Shown in pieces: positions 33,987 through 41,678 of a stretch of DNA of 64,000 bases. Made by a program: the position numbers and the translations under genes. How positions within the stretch are numbered: position 1 is the first letter of the stretch; every line of letters begins with the position of its first letter. This DNA comes from an uncultured Microbacterium sp. (GTDB lineage: Bacteria; Actinomycetota; Actinomycetes; Actinomycetales; Microbacteriaceae): assembly GCA_913774665.1 (NCBI GenBank), contig CAJYHN010000010.1:682001-746000 (forward strand). Reading direction: 5' to 3'. Under the pieces are notes generated by a model, which made no database searches, was not told the DNA's origin, and saw nothing but the letters and a program-made list of their open reading frames with translations.

Positions 33987-35054
33987 TCAGTCAGGAGAGA
34001 CGTCGGTGCCGAAGACCGGGGTGCCGGGCAGGTCGTCGTCGACGACGTTCCGGCGGTCGAGAAGAAGCGCGGCGGTGAAGAGCGTGGCGCCACCGGCTGT
34101 GGCGGCGCCGACGCCACCCGAGCCGGAGTTTCCGGATGCCGACGAGCTCGAGCCCGTGCTGGCCCCGAAGTTCGCGAGGGGTTCGTCGGATCCCCGCGGC
34201 CCGGAGGGAGCGCTCTGCGCACCGGCGACGGCGGCAGACAGCTCGCCCGTCGAGGTGGCGCCGAAGACCGTCGCCGCCCCGCTCGAGGGGGCCGTGCGGG
34301 ACGACGACGGGACGAGGGAGGAATCCGTCGACGGGATGCCGGAGACGACCGCCGGGGCAACGCTCGCCGCCGCGGCCGAGAAAATCTCGGCGGGCAGGAT
34401 GCCGGGAATGGGCGTCGCGGTGTCGCCTCCGGAAGCCGCGGGAACGCCCGGGATCGTGGGGATGACGGGGGAGATCGGGGGGAGGGTGCCGACGATGACG
34501 GGCAGGGCCGCGTCGACCGCGCCGGTCACGCCCGAGATGAGGTCTCCGAGCCCGATCGAGCTGACGACGTCGCCCACGACGGGGACCGCCTGAACCGTGT
34601 CGACCACGGGTGCGACGACCTCGCCCACGACGCCCGAGCCGGCGACGTCGGTGACGACGCCTCCGACGGTGTCGACCGTGCTGCTGACGGTGGAATCCGC
34701 GGTGTCGACGACCTCGGACACCGTGTTCGAGACGGTGTCGGTGGTGGTGGTCACGACCTCGGCCACGGGGGCGGGTGCGACGTCGGTGACGACCTGGGTC
34801 ACGGGAGCCACCGTCTCGGTGACGTGCTCGACCGTGGGCGAGACGACGGTTCCGACGACCCCGTCGACCGTGTCGGTGACCTGATTGACGGTGGAGCCGA
34901 GAGTGCCGAGAAGGCCACCCTGCGAGCCGTCGTCGGCCGATGCCGGAGAGTCCGAAAGGGCGAGGGAGAGAGCCGCGGCGCCGATGGCCGTGGACACGCC
35001 GACGAGGAGCAACCGCAGTGCGCGCGGTGCCCCCCGACCGGACATGTTCCCCAT
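33987..35054 (-). CDS. Secreted Thr/Val-rich low-complexity protein
   Basis: This is a 355-aa exported protein. After a signal peptide with two possible starts (ATG 35054 behind GGGGGG, or ATG 35045) and cleavage near PASADD, residues about 40-150 form a Val/Thr repeat region (TVNQVTDTVDGVVGTVV, then further TVD/TVS/VVD units). A Pro/Ile-rich segment (ISPVIPTIPGVP) and a Ser/Gly/Ala tail follow. Near the C-terminus GGATLFTAALLLDRR is a short hydrophobic patch, but there is no LPXTG-type motif. It sits 78 nt upstream of the chaplin-like gene in the same direction, so both are probably one surface-layer unit. The function is unknown. Confidence 0.75.
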   Translation of the reverse strand: MGNMSGRGAPRALRLLLVGVSTAIGAAALSLALSDSPASADDGSQGGLLGTLGSTVNQVTDTVDGVVGTVVSPTVEHVTETVAPVTQVVTDVAPAPVAEVVTTTTDTVSNTVSEVVDTADSTVSSTVDTVGGVVTDVAGSGVVGEVVAPVVDTVQAVPVVGDVVSSIGLGDLISGVTGAVDAALPVIVGTLPPISPVIPTIPGVPAASGGDTATPIPGILPAEIFSAAAASVAPAVVSGIPSTDSSLVPSSSRTAPSSGAATVFGATSTGELSAAVAGAQSAPSGPRGSDEPLANFGASTGSSSSASGNSGSGGVGAATAGGATLFTAALLLDRRNVVDDDLPGTPVFGTDVSPD

Positions 35055-35241
35055 GATTCGCCCCCCAAAAGGTGAATCTCTGCAACGTTTGGGCGGCGAC
35101 GTTACGCCTGGTTCCCGGCGTGGGGAAGAGGTCGGGTGAAATCTAAGTAGTTGTCTGGGAACCGCCTGGTGACAGGCGACACGCCGCCGGGTGAAGAAAA
35201 ATTTGACACGGAGGGCTTCGGGTCGGTAAGCGATCCGGGAG

Positions 35242-35453
35242 TTATCCCCCGAGTTGTACACATGTGAATGCTCCTAGCAGGAACCTTCAACGTCCACTTC
35301 ACACGGGATTTCCCCAGGAAAACTGTGGACAAATAAAGCCCAGATCAGGATCGTATAAACGCCCGATATTCGCATCCATCCACTGAGTTTTCCACAGCAC
35401 TTGTGCACAGACCTGGCGGCGTTTCCCGCAGTCTCTCCACAGAGTTATCCACA
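35242..35453. promoter_or_regulatory. Cluster of DnaA-box-like 9-mers upstream of dnaB
   Basis: In 212 bp there are perfect boxes TTATCCACA (35445-35453, plus) and TTGTCCACA (35324-35332, minus). One-mismatch sites are TTGTACACA (35254-35262), TTTTCCACA (35388-35396) and TTGTGCACA (35401-35409), and a weaker TTATCCCCC lies at 35242-35250. An AT-richer stretch (about 35330-35375) lies between. The whole 592-bp gap 35055-35646 has no gene. It resembles an origin or DnaA-titration region, but dnaA and dnaN are not adjacent. Confidence 0.65.
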
Positions 35454-35460
35454 GGGTTAT

Positions 35461-35489
35461 TTGCGTGTGGAGGAAGCGGTATCTAGCGT
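35461..35489 (+). promoter_or_regulatory. dnaB promoter
   Basis: A -35 TTGCGT (35461-35466), 17-bp spacer and -10 TAGCGT (35484-35489) lie about 160 bp before the dnaB start. The perfect DnaA box TTATCCACA ends 7 bp upstream of the -35, a position suited to activation or repression by DnaA. Confidence 0.6.
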
Positions 35490-35646
35490 GGGTGCAGCCC
35501 CTCGGGCAGCTGGATCACTGTGCCGCGCGCGTCGATGTCGGACGTCGGTGATTTCATGCTGCCGAGGCCGCCCCGAGCCCCGTTTCCGCGAACGCTTCAC
35601 GCGCGCGCGAGGCCCGGCCGGGGGCGCCCGAACTGAAGGAGAGCCC

Positions 35647-37014
35647 GTGTCGATCGCCGATATCGCCGAAGAACGTCTCGGAAAAGCGCCGCGCCCCGAG
35701 CGCACGCCCCCGCACGACATGCTCGCCGAGCAGAGCGCTCTGGGCGGCATGCTGCTGTCGAAGGACGCTGTGGCCGATGTCATCGAGTCGCTCCGCGGCC
35801 CCGACTTCTACGTGCCCAAGCACGAGCTGATCTTCGAGGCCATCCTCACCCTCTACTCGCACGGCGAGCCCACCGATGTCGTCGCCGTCACCGACGAGCT
35901 CATCAAGACGGGCGAGCTGCAGCGCGCCGGGGGAGCGGACTACCTCCACACGCTCACCTCGATCGTGCCGACCGCCGCCAACGCCGGCTACTACGCCTCG
36001 ATCGTCGCCGAGCGCGCGATGCTGCGCCGCCTGGTCGAGGCCGGCACGCGCATCGTGCAGATGGGCTACGCGGGCGAGGGCGACCCGGTCGAGTTGGTCA
36101 ACAGCGCCCAGGCCGAGATCTACAACGTCTCGGGCGATGACAGTGCCGAGGACTACATCCCTCTGACGACGGCGGTGGATGCCGCGGTCGAAGAGATCGA
36201 GGCCGCTCGTGGCCGCGACGGCTCGATGACCGGCATCCCCACCGGCTTCGCCGGTCTCGACCAGCTCACCAACGGTCTGCACCCCGGCCAGATGATCGTG
36301 CTCGCCGCGCGCCCCGCCATGGGTAAGTCGACGCTCGCGCTCGACTTCGCCCGCGCCGCCGCGATCAAGTCGAACGCCCCCTGCATCTTCTTCTCGCTCG
36401 AAATGGGTCGCAGCGAGATCGCCATGCGTCTGCTCAGCGCCGAGGGCCAGATCCCCCTGCAGAGCATGCGCAAGGGAACGCTCGACTCGCGCGACTGGAC
36501 CACGGTGGCCTCCACCCGCGGTCGCATCAACGACGCGCCCCTCTACATCGACGACAGCCCGAACATGACGCTGGTCGAGATCCGCGCGAAGTGCCGTCGC
36601 CTCAAGCAGCGCGAGGGTCTGAAGATGGTCGTCATCGACTACCTGCAGCTGCTCACCAGCGGTAAGCGCGTCGAGTCCCGCCAGCAGGAGGTCAGCGAGT
36701 TCTCGCGCGCGCTGAAGCTGATGGCGAAGGAGCTGCAGGTTCCGGTCATCGCCCTGTCGCAGCTGAACCGTGGCGCCGAGCAGCGCGCCGACAAGAAGCC
36801 CGCCCTTTCGGACCTGCGTGAGTCGGGCTCGATCGAGCAGGATGCCGACATGGTGGTGCTGCTGCACCGCGAGGCCGCGTACGAGAAGGACTCCCCGCGC
36901 GCCGGCGAGGCCGACTTGATCGTGGCGAAGCACCGTAACGGCCCGACCGACACGATCACGGTGGCGTTCCAGGGGCACTATTCGCGGTTCACGGATATGG
37001 CGCCGGGGATGTAG
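35647..37014 (+). CDS. dnaB: Replicative DNA helicase
   Basis: This is a 455-aa hexameric 5'-3' helicase of the replication fork. The N-domain (about 22-120) has PPHDMLAEQSALGGMLLSKDA. The RecA-like domain has Walker A ARPAMGKST (221-229), FFSLEMG, Walker B VVIDYLQLL, ALSQLNRGAEQR and DLRESGSIEQDADMV. No intein is present. I chose GTG 35647 after GAAGGAG; the open frame back to 35401 runs through the promoter and DnaA boxes. It is separated from rplI by 9.4 kb of unrelated genes. Confidence 0.97.
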   Translation: MSIADIAEERLGKAPRPERTPPHDMLAEQSALGGMLLSKDAVADVIESLRGPDFYVPKHELIFEAILTLYSHGEPTDVVAVTDELIKTGELQRAGGADYLHTLTSIVPTAANAGYYASIVAERAMLRRLVEAGTRIVQMGYAGEGDPVELVNSAQAEIYNVSGDDSAEDYIPLTTAVDAAVEEIEAARGRDGSMTGIPTGFAGLDQLTNGLHPGQMIVLAARPAMGKSTLALDFARAAAIKSNAPCIFFSLEMGRSEIAMRLLSAEGQIPLQSMRKGTLDSRDWTTVASTRGRINDAPLYIDDSPNMTLVEIRAKCRRLKQREGLKMVVIDYLQLLTSGKRVESRQQEVSEFSRALKLMAKELQVPVIALSQLNRGAEQRADKKPALSDLRESGSIEQDADMVVLLHREAAYEKDSPRAGEADLIVAKHRNGPTDTITVAFQGHYSRFTDMAPGM

Positions 37015-37057
37015 CTCATCGCAGGTTCCGGCTCACTGTGTCCAATTCCGAGTACAC

Positions 37058-37810
37058 GTGACCATTACCGATGCTCCCCTCGATCAGCAGCTCGACCCGG
37101 TGGCACTGGGGTTTTCTCTGGAGGCGAAAGCGCTGAAGGTCGCCGCGACGACCGCTGTGACGCTCCTGCTTCCGAATCCGGCGGATCTTGTGGACCGATT
37201 GCGGCTCGCGTCCAACGCACCTGAAGAATTGACCGGCTTAGGGAACGTTCCCTATGCTTTCGACGAGCCGGGATGCCCGCGTCCTGGCCGAATTCACGCT
37301 TCGCCCACCGCGATCTCATGCAGAAAGACCGCCCGAACCATGATCGAACGTTGCCTTGGCTTCCGTCTCATCGATCCGGATCTGGAGGGGACCTTCAGGT
37401 CCGAGCGGGCGGGCGGGCACCTGATCGGACATATCCACGGCGGAGAGTTCGAGGTCGTCGAACGTGAAGACGGGGCCGTGGTCGTGGTCGATGCGGCGTC
37501 GGGTGAAGTGAGCCCACTCAACCGCGATCGTCGGCGTCTCGACGAGTTCCTGGCGGCCTATGACGAATACGTGAGCGCGGGCCCGGCGGCCACCCCTGCG
37601 GTGGTGCGGTCTGCCGCTGAGATGTCGGCGCGTTTGGCGCAGATGCGAGCTGGCGCGTTGAAGCCCGCTGCTCGGCCCGCGCCGACCCTGTCTCACAAGG
37701 CTCGGTACACGGCCCTCAAAACGCGCTGGATGGCTGCGGATCGTGACGCGCTGCGGGACGGCACTTGGTGGTCTGGGGTGCTGGAGCAGGTGAAAGACGG
37801 TCTTCTCTGA
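37058..37810 (+). CDS. Hypothetical protein, possible SUKH-type immunity protein
   Basis: This is a 250-aa soluble protein starting at GTG. The middle part (about 105-170) has FRSERAGGHLIGHIHGG, then EDGAVVVVDAASGEVSPLN followed by LDEFLAAYDEYV, a strand-strand-helix order resembling SUKH/SMI1-type immunity domains, where the bound residue line ends in a short FL..Y helix. The C-terminus is basic and helical (LSHKARYTALKTRWMAADRDALRDG). TGATG overlap with the next (Imm26-like) gene and an Imm22-like gene beyond support an immunity role. The family call is weak. Confidence 0.45.
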   Translation: MTITDAPLDQQLDPVALGFSLEAKALKVAATTAVTLLLPNPADLVDRLRLASNAPEELTGLGNVPYAFDEPGCPRPGRIHASPTAISCRKTARTMIERCLGFRLIDPDLEGTFRSERAGGHLIGHIHGGEFEVVEREDGAVVVVDAASGEVSPLNRDRRRLDEFLAAYDEYVSAGPAATPAVVRSAAEMSARLAQMRAGALKPAARPAPTLSHKARYTALKTRWMAADRDALRDGTWWSGVLEQVKDGLL

Positions 37811-38072
37811 TGCCGAAAACCAGCCAAGGATCGCTACGTGTCGGTGATGTGTTCGCCGTGCCCGTGGAGAGGTGCGGATACGGCTTCGGGTGTATGCCCT
37901 TCATAGAGGGCAGGTGGCGGCGAGCTGAGTTCTCTGCGGCTTCCCGGACCGCGCGGGATACGACATATTCATCCCGTCGTCGTTGGTGGTGGCGCACGCC
38001 GGCAGCTTTTCGTGGGAGGACGGTGAGTTCAGGCCGGTCGCCCCGGACTTCCCCTTTTTTGGTCCGAGATGA
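37810..38072 (+). pseudogene. Frameshifted Imm26-like immunity gene
   Basis: The start overlaps the preceding stop (TGATG). Frame 1 begins SLRVGDVFAVPVERCGYGFG, the N-terminal pattern of Imm26 proteins (GDVF.VP...YG.G). From about 37925 the protein-like sequence continues in another frame: CGFPDRAGYDIFIPSS, VVAHAGSFSWEDGEF and PDFPFFGPR, ending at TGA 38070-38072. The two halves do not share a frame, and the total (about 87 codons) is shorter than the usual roughly 120. A frameshift, possibly with a small deletion near 37870-37930, is therefore likely. The next gene keeps its own AGGAGG site. Confidence 0.65.
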
Positions 38073-38084
38073 GGAGGCGATCTG

Positions 38085-38504
38085 ATGGTCCCGATGCCCG
38101 CATCACCGAACGAGCCGGCGGCTGGGGAGCGTTCCTCGATGGACGTGCTTGTCGCGGCGGGCACGGTCTCGATCTGGGTGGGTCGATTCGGCGAAGAGGA
38201 CGCTCTCTACGACTACGTCGACTTCCGCTATCCGTCGGACGGGGGGTGGAGTCCGTTCACGCGTAATCACGGGCTTGATTGGGTCGACGAAGACTTCGCG
38301 GAGGCCGCCTGGTGGCGGGAACCGTACTCGTTCGCCGACCACAGCTACGGTGATTCGTTCGCTCCTCAGGCCGACGCTGACCTCGCGCAATGGTCTTCCG
38401 AGGTGAACAGTGCCTACCTGCTGTACGACATCGACGCCCGGCAACTTCCCCGATCCGAGACGTCCCCGCTCACCTTCCTCGGCGCTTATCACTACCGGAA
38501 GTGA
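38085..38504 (+). CDS. Imm22-like immunity protein
   Basis: This is a 139-aa soluble acidic protein. The block GTVSIWVGRFGEEDALYDYVDFRY, then SPFTRNHGLDWVDEDFAEA (about 26-75), follows the Imm22 pattern (VSIWVG.F.SEEEL.DYV, F....GI..YDEDF.E). ATG 38085 lies 8 nt after GAGGAGG. As an immunity protein it would bind and neutralise a polymorphic toxin delivered by competitors. No toxin gene is adjacent, which fits an orphan immunity gene. ATG 38094 is an alternative start. Confidence 0.65.
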   Translation: MVPMPASPNEPAAGERSSMDVLVAAGTVSIWVGRFGEEDALYDYVDFRYPSDGGWSPFTRNHGLDWVDEDFAEAAWWREPYSFADHSYGDSFAPQADADLAQWSSEVNSAYLLYDIDARQLPRSETSPLTFLGAYHYRK

Positions 38505-38576
38505 CGCGGAACGGATCCGTGCGCGCCTCATCATTCCTCGGATGCCTGGGTTCGCTGCCGCTCTCACCGCACCACG

Positions 38577-38798
38577 TTGCGTGGCCACGGTGAAGGGCTC
38601 CAGACGAAACCCTCCGACGCGGACGGCTCACGCGCTCATCTCTCCGTCGCCTCGCACAACCTCGAGGAACTGCCGCGCTTGCGCTGGGAGGTCGAGGCGT
38701 TTCTGCGGGCCCTCCCCCGTACCGCACCCTCTGAGTTCGTCGCCGATACCGTCATCCTCTCCCGCTTCCATGGTTCCGACGGGACAGGTGAATGGTAG
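38577..38798 (+). other. Possible gene fragment
   Basis: This 73-codon open frame (TTG start) has protein-like content in its second half (EELPRLRWEVEAFLRALP, then EFVADTVILSRFHG). Its first half looks like noise and there is no ribosome-binding site. It may be the 3' remnant of another immunity-type gene. The region 38505-38854 otherwise holds nothing recognised. Confidence 0.25.
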
Positions 38799-38854
38799 GA
38801 AGACCTTCGGTGGTGGCACTTGCGTTCCTGAACATTGGGTCAGGCTTCTGAGCG

Positions 38855-39316
38855 TTGGATAGCTTCGCAGAGATGTGGAAGAGCTTCGAATGCCATGGAG
38901 CAAGCCCTGTCGCAGACCAGCTTGTAGATGTCGATCGTTTGATCTTGCATGACCCCACGATCGGCGTCCTCGACCTCGGCGACGCGAGCGTACGCAGCGT
39001 TGTCGTCGACGGGATCCACGCACCGCTCACAGTGCGGGTTTCTCCCAGCCTTGAGGGCATCTCGCTCGCTGGTGACCTCGCATCGGTGCGAATCGAAGGG
39101 GTTCCCACGCACGCACCGCTGGTGCAACTGTGGGGAGATTCGGGTCAGGGACTCCTCGAGGGGTGCGACTGGGCCGGGCGTCTCGAGATCAGTGACGCCC
39201 CTTCTCTTGACCTGCTCCCACTTTCCCGGATGGAGCAGGCAGCTGAAGCGGTGTCGGCACTCGCGCGCACACATCTCGGTGACGGACACCACCTCGCCCG
39301 CTGGACGCTCGAGTAA
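38855..39316 (+). CDS. Hypothetical protein
   Basis: This is a 153-aa soluble protein starting at TTG 38855 (ATG 38873 is the alternative). It is rich in short beta strands (DRLILHDPTIGVLDLGDASVRSVVVDG, then LTVRVSPSLEGISLAGDLASVRIEG), with an end of two helices. The repeated strand-turn pattern with Gly/Asp could be a small beta-helix or pentapeptide-like fold, but no family is recognised. It lies after the immunity array and before a terminator, in the same direction, so it may be another accessory or immunity protein. Confidence 0.5.
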   Translation: MDSFAEMWKSFECHGASPVADQLVDVDRLILHDPTIGVLDLGDASVRSVVVDGIHAPLTVRVSPSLEGISLAGDLASVRIEGVPTHAPLVQLWGDSGQGLLEGCDWAGRLEISDAPSLDLLPLSRMEQAAEAVSALARTHLGDGHHLARWTLE

Positions 39317-39476
39317 CGCGCTAGCGCGGCAATCGGCCGAGAAATCATCGCCGCCGCCCCCGGCAGATTATGCGTGCGGTTGGCGTCGGTTTCTCGACTC
39401 CCGCCCCAAGGCCGGAACCGGACATCTATCGACGGTATTCACAGGAGGTTCCACGCACACGGGCTATGGGTCGGCC

Positions 39477-39514
39477 GGCGCGGTCAGGACCAGACCTTCG
39501 GTCCTGACCGCGCC
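39477..39514. terminator. Hairpin terminator after the GH43 gene
   Basis: GGCGCGGTCAGGACC (39477-39491) pairs perfectly with 39500-39514 around an 8-nt loop. It lies 15 nt beyond the end of the minus-strand GH43 gene and also serves the convergent plus-strand side. It has no U-tract. Confidence 0.8.
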
Positions 39515-39528
39515 GACCTCGTGTTCGT

Positions 39529-40968
39529 TCAGCCCACGCGGAACGTGGCGTCTTGGCGGTCGGTGTCCGTCGTGATGGGGTCGATACGCAACGCGAATGC
39601 GGAGTGGCGGAGGTATCGGTCGGGGAAGTTGAAGGACTGGAATGAGGTGGCCGTCGAGTCCTTCAGGCCCGCGACACGGCGGAAGGTTGCGTCGGATGCA
39701 AACGCCGAGCTGCCATCGTTCTTCTCCAGCCGCACCTCGAATCCGTAGTGGCGCAGGAAGTACCCGGGGTAGTTGACCGATTCGAACGACACGGTGCCGC
39801 TCGATCCGTCGGCGAGACCCGATCGCAGGACCCACTGCGAGTCTGCGTAGGGTGCGACGCCTTGGTCGATGCGGGCGGTGAAGTTCGAGTGCCGCACGAA
39901 CCGGTCCTCGAAGTTGTACGACTGAATGCGCTTCGCCGCAGACGGCCACTTCGCTGACAGACGCGCAAGTTCAGCGGACGTGATCTGCAGGACGGACCCG
40001 TGACGCTTCGTGGTCGCTCCCATGCTGTACGTGCCCTGTGGGCGAATCTTCCAGTTGGCCGCCGCCGTGATGTCGGTACTGACAAGGGGGAGATAGCCGC
40101 GACCCGTGGCGTACTGATCAACGAACATGCCGAACGTCTGCGTCGTGCCGTTGTAACGGAAGAGAATGGGCCCCTCCACGTCGGACCCCGTCAGTCCCTG
40201 CCCGCGCAGATCGCCCACGTAGGTCCACGACCCGAGGATGGAGTTGCTGCCCTCGATGGTGATCTGTCCATCCCCGGAGGCACGGTAGTACTTGAAGCCT
40301 CCGGTGGAGTTGTCGCGCTCGACGATCTGTGTGTCGATGATGCTCTGGCTGCCGCGTTCGATGTAGAGCTGTGGGGTCGAGATGGAGCGGAAATCGGTCG
40401 TGTTCGCGCCCCAGATGCGGTGGGTCACGACGCCGTTGCGGTCGGAGTTGGTGGCCCAGTAGAGGAAGTAGGAATTGGTGGTGGGGTTCCAGATGGCCTC
40501 GGGCGCCCAGGCGTTGCGGCCGTCGGGGATTGCGCCGGCAACGTTCAGCAGCCAGGGTGCCGACCAGTTCACAAGGTCGGAAGACTCCCAGACCACAATG
40601 TTGCGGCTGGCGTTGTTGACGGCATTTCCCCACCCGCCGCCGCTTGCAATGCGGAGATCCGTTGCGACGATCCAGAATTTGCTGCCGTCGGGAGAGCGCA
40701 CGATCGAGGGGTCACGTACGCCTTTCGTCCCAACGGTCGACAGCAGTGCGGGTTGACCGTCGTTGAGGTCGTTCCAGTATTTCCCGTCGGTGCTCGCGGA
40801 GAGATAGATCTGCTCTCCCTGCGAAGATTCGCCCGTGAAATGGACGAGGAGGTACGCGGAATACGGATCCGCGGCGGACGCAGATTGCGTCCCCGCCAGC
40901 GTGAGCCCCGTCAGGGCGATGACGAAGGCGAGGGCGCTCGCTAGGAGACGTCGGAGTGTGCTTCTCAT
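39529..40968 (-). CDS. Secreted GH43-like glycoside hydrolase with CBM42 (AbfB) domain
   Basis: This is a 479-aa exported enzyme with signal peptide (1-33, SASAA). The five-bladed catalytic region (about 38-325) shows VRDPSIVRSPDGSKFWIVATD (catalytic base Asp region), AWAPEAIWNPTTNSYFLYWAT and TQIVERD with SDVEGPILF (acid Glu). The C-terminal AbfB/CBM42 domain (about 340-479) has RIQSYNFEDRFVRHSNF, SVNYPGYFLRHYGFEVRLEK and SFNFPDRYLRHSAFALRID, three beta-trefoil repeats that bind arabinofuranose branches. It probably acts on arabinoxylan or arabinan of plants. It is monocistronic. Confidence 0.87.
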   Translation of the reverse strand: MRSTLRRLLASALAFVIALTGLTLAGTQSASAADPYSAYLLVHFTGESSQGEQIYLSASTDGKYWNDLNDGQPALLSTVGTKGVRDPSIVRSPDGSKFWIVATDLRIASGGGWGNAVNNASRNIVVWESSDLVNWSAPWLLNVAGAIPDGRNAWAPEAIWNPTTNSYFLYWATNSDRNGVVTHRIWGANTTDFRSISTPQLYIERGSQSIIDTQIVERDNSTGGFKYYRASGDGQITIEGSNSILGSWTYVGDLRGQGLTGSDVEGPILFRYNGTTQTFGMFVDQYATGRGYLPLVSTDITAAANWKIRPQGTYSMGATTKRHGSVLQITSAELARLSAKWPSAAKRIQSYNFEDRFVRHSNFTARIDQGVAPYADSQWVLRSGLADGSSGTVSFESVNYPGYFLRHYGFEVRLEKNDGSSAFASDATFRRVAGLKDSTATSFQSFNFPDRYLRHSAFALRIDPITTDTDRQDATFRVG

Positions 40969-41678
40969 GTCAACTCTCGGTCAGAGACGACGACGAGGCG
41001 GCACGCTCGTGCCGGACCCTTCTGTCCTCCGCCCGCTGAGGCGGGTGCCGAAACATCGTCGTCATGGGTGTAAGGGGCGCAGGCCAGCAACCGTGAGAGA
41101 AGCAACGGTGCCACCGGCTGATCGGCGCCGGCACCGCTGACCGGCGAGCGAGACACGGACCGGACGTCTTCCTCGACGACCAGACGATGCCGCGTTCTCC
41201 GCGAGTCATTCAGCTTGCGGCATCAGTATCACCCACAGCGCAGGGCTGCGCCAACAAAAAATGTGAGGGTTCACATAACGATTTCGGAGCGTCCGAAGAC
41301 CGAGCCGCTTCGGCAGTCGTCGACCGGCACGACGCGCGTTTTCCGCGGACGCGCACCCGCATCGCGCTGAGCTCTCTCGGAGTCTGCGGCTCCGCGACCC
41401 CGGGAACCCTGCTGACCATCACACCGGAAGAGGGTGCAGCATGAGTACGCCCATCAACCGAAGTCGGTCGATCCCCTGGTTCCGTCTCACCGCGATGCAT
41501 CTATCGGATGAACCGGATGTAATCCGAATCTGCTCGCACGCTCATCTGCGTGCTCGCTGCGGCGGGACACCGCCACCTCACCTTTCTGGGGCCAAATTTC
41601 ACCCCTGACCTGGGATCATCGTCGCTTGCCAGAATGAGCAGAGTCGTACCTTCACACACCCGAAAGAACGGTCTTCCC
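40969..41678. other. Gene-free region
   Basis: This 710-bp region lies between the GH43 start (minus) and the FAD-oxidase start (plus). It should hold both promoters. Open frames across it lack protein-like composition or ribosome-binding sites. It is less GC-rich near 41255-41300 (ACATAACGATTTC). I see no RNA gene, repeat or gene remnant. Confidence 0.6.

Noticed and set aside
35242-35453. Calling the DnaA-box cluster the chromosomal oriC
   Set aside because: dnaA, dnaN and rpmH are not adjacent, and no skew data are available, so it is listed only as a regulatory cluster.
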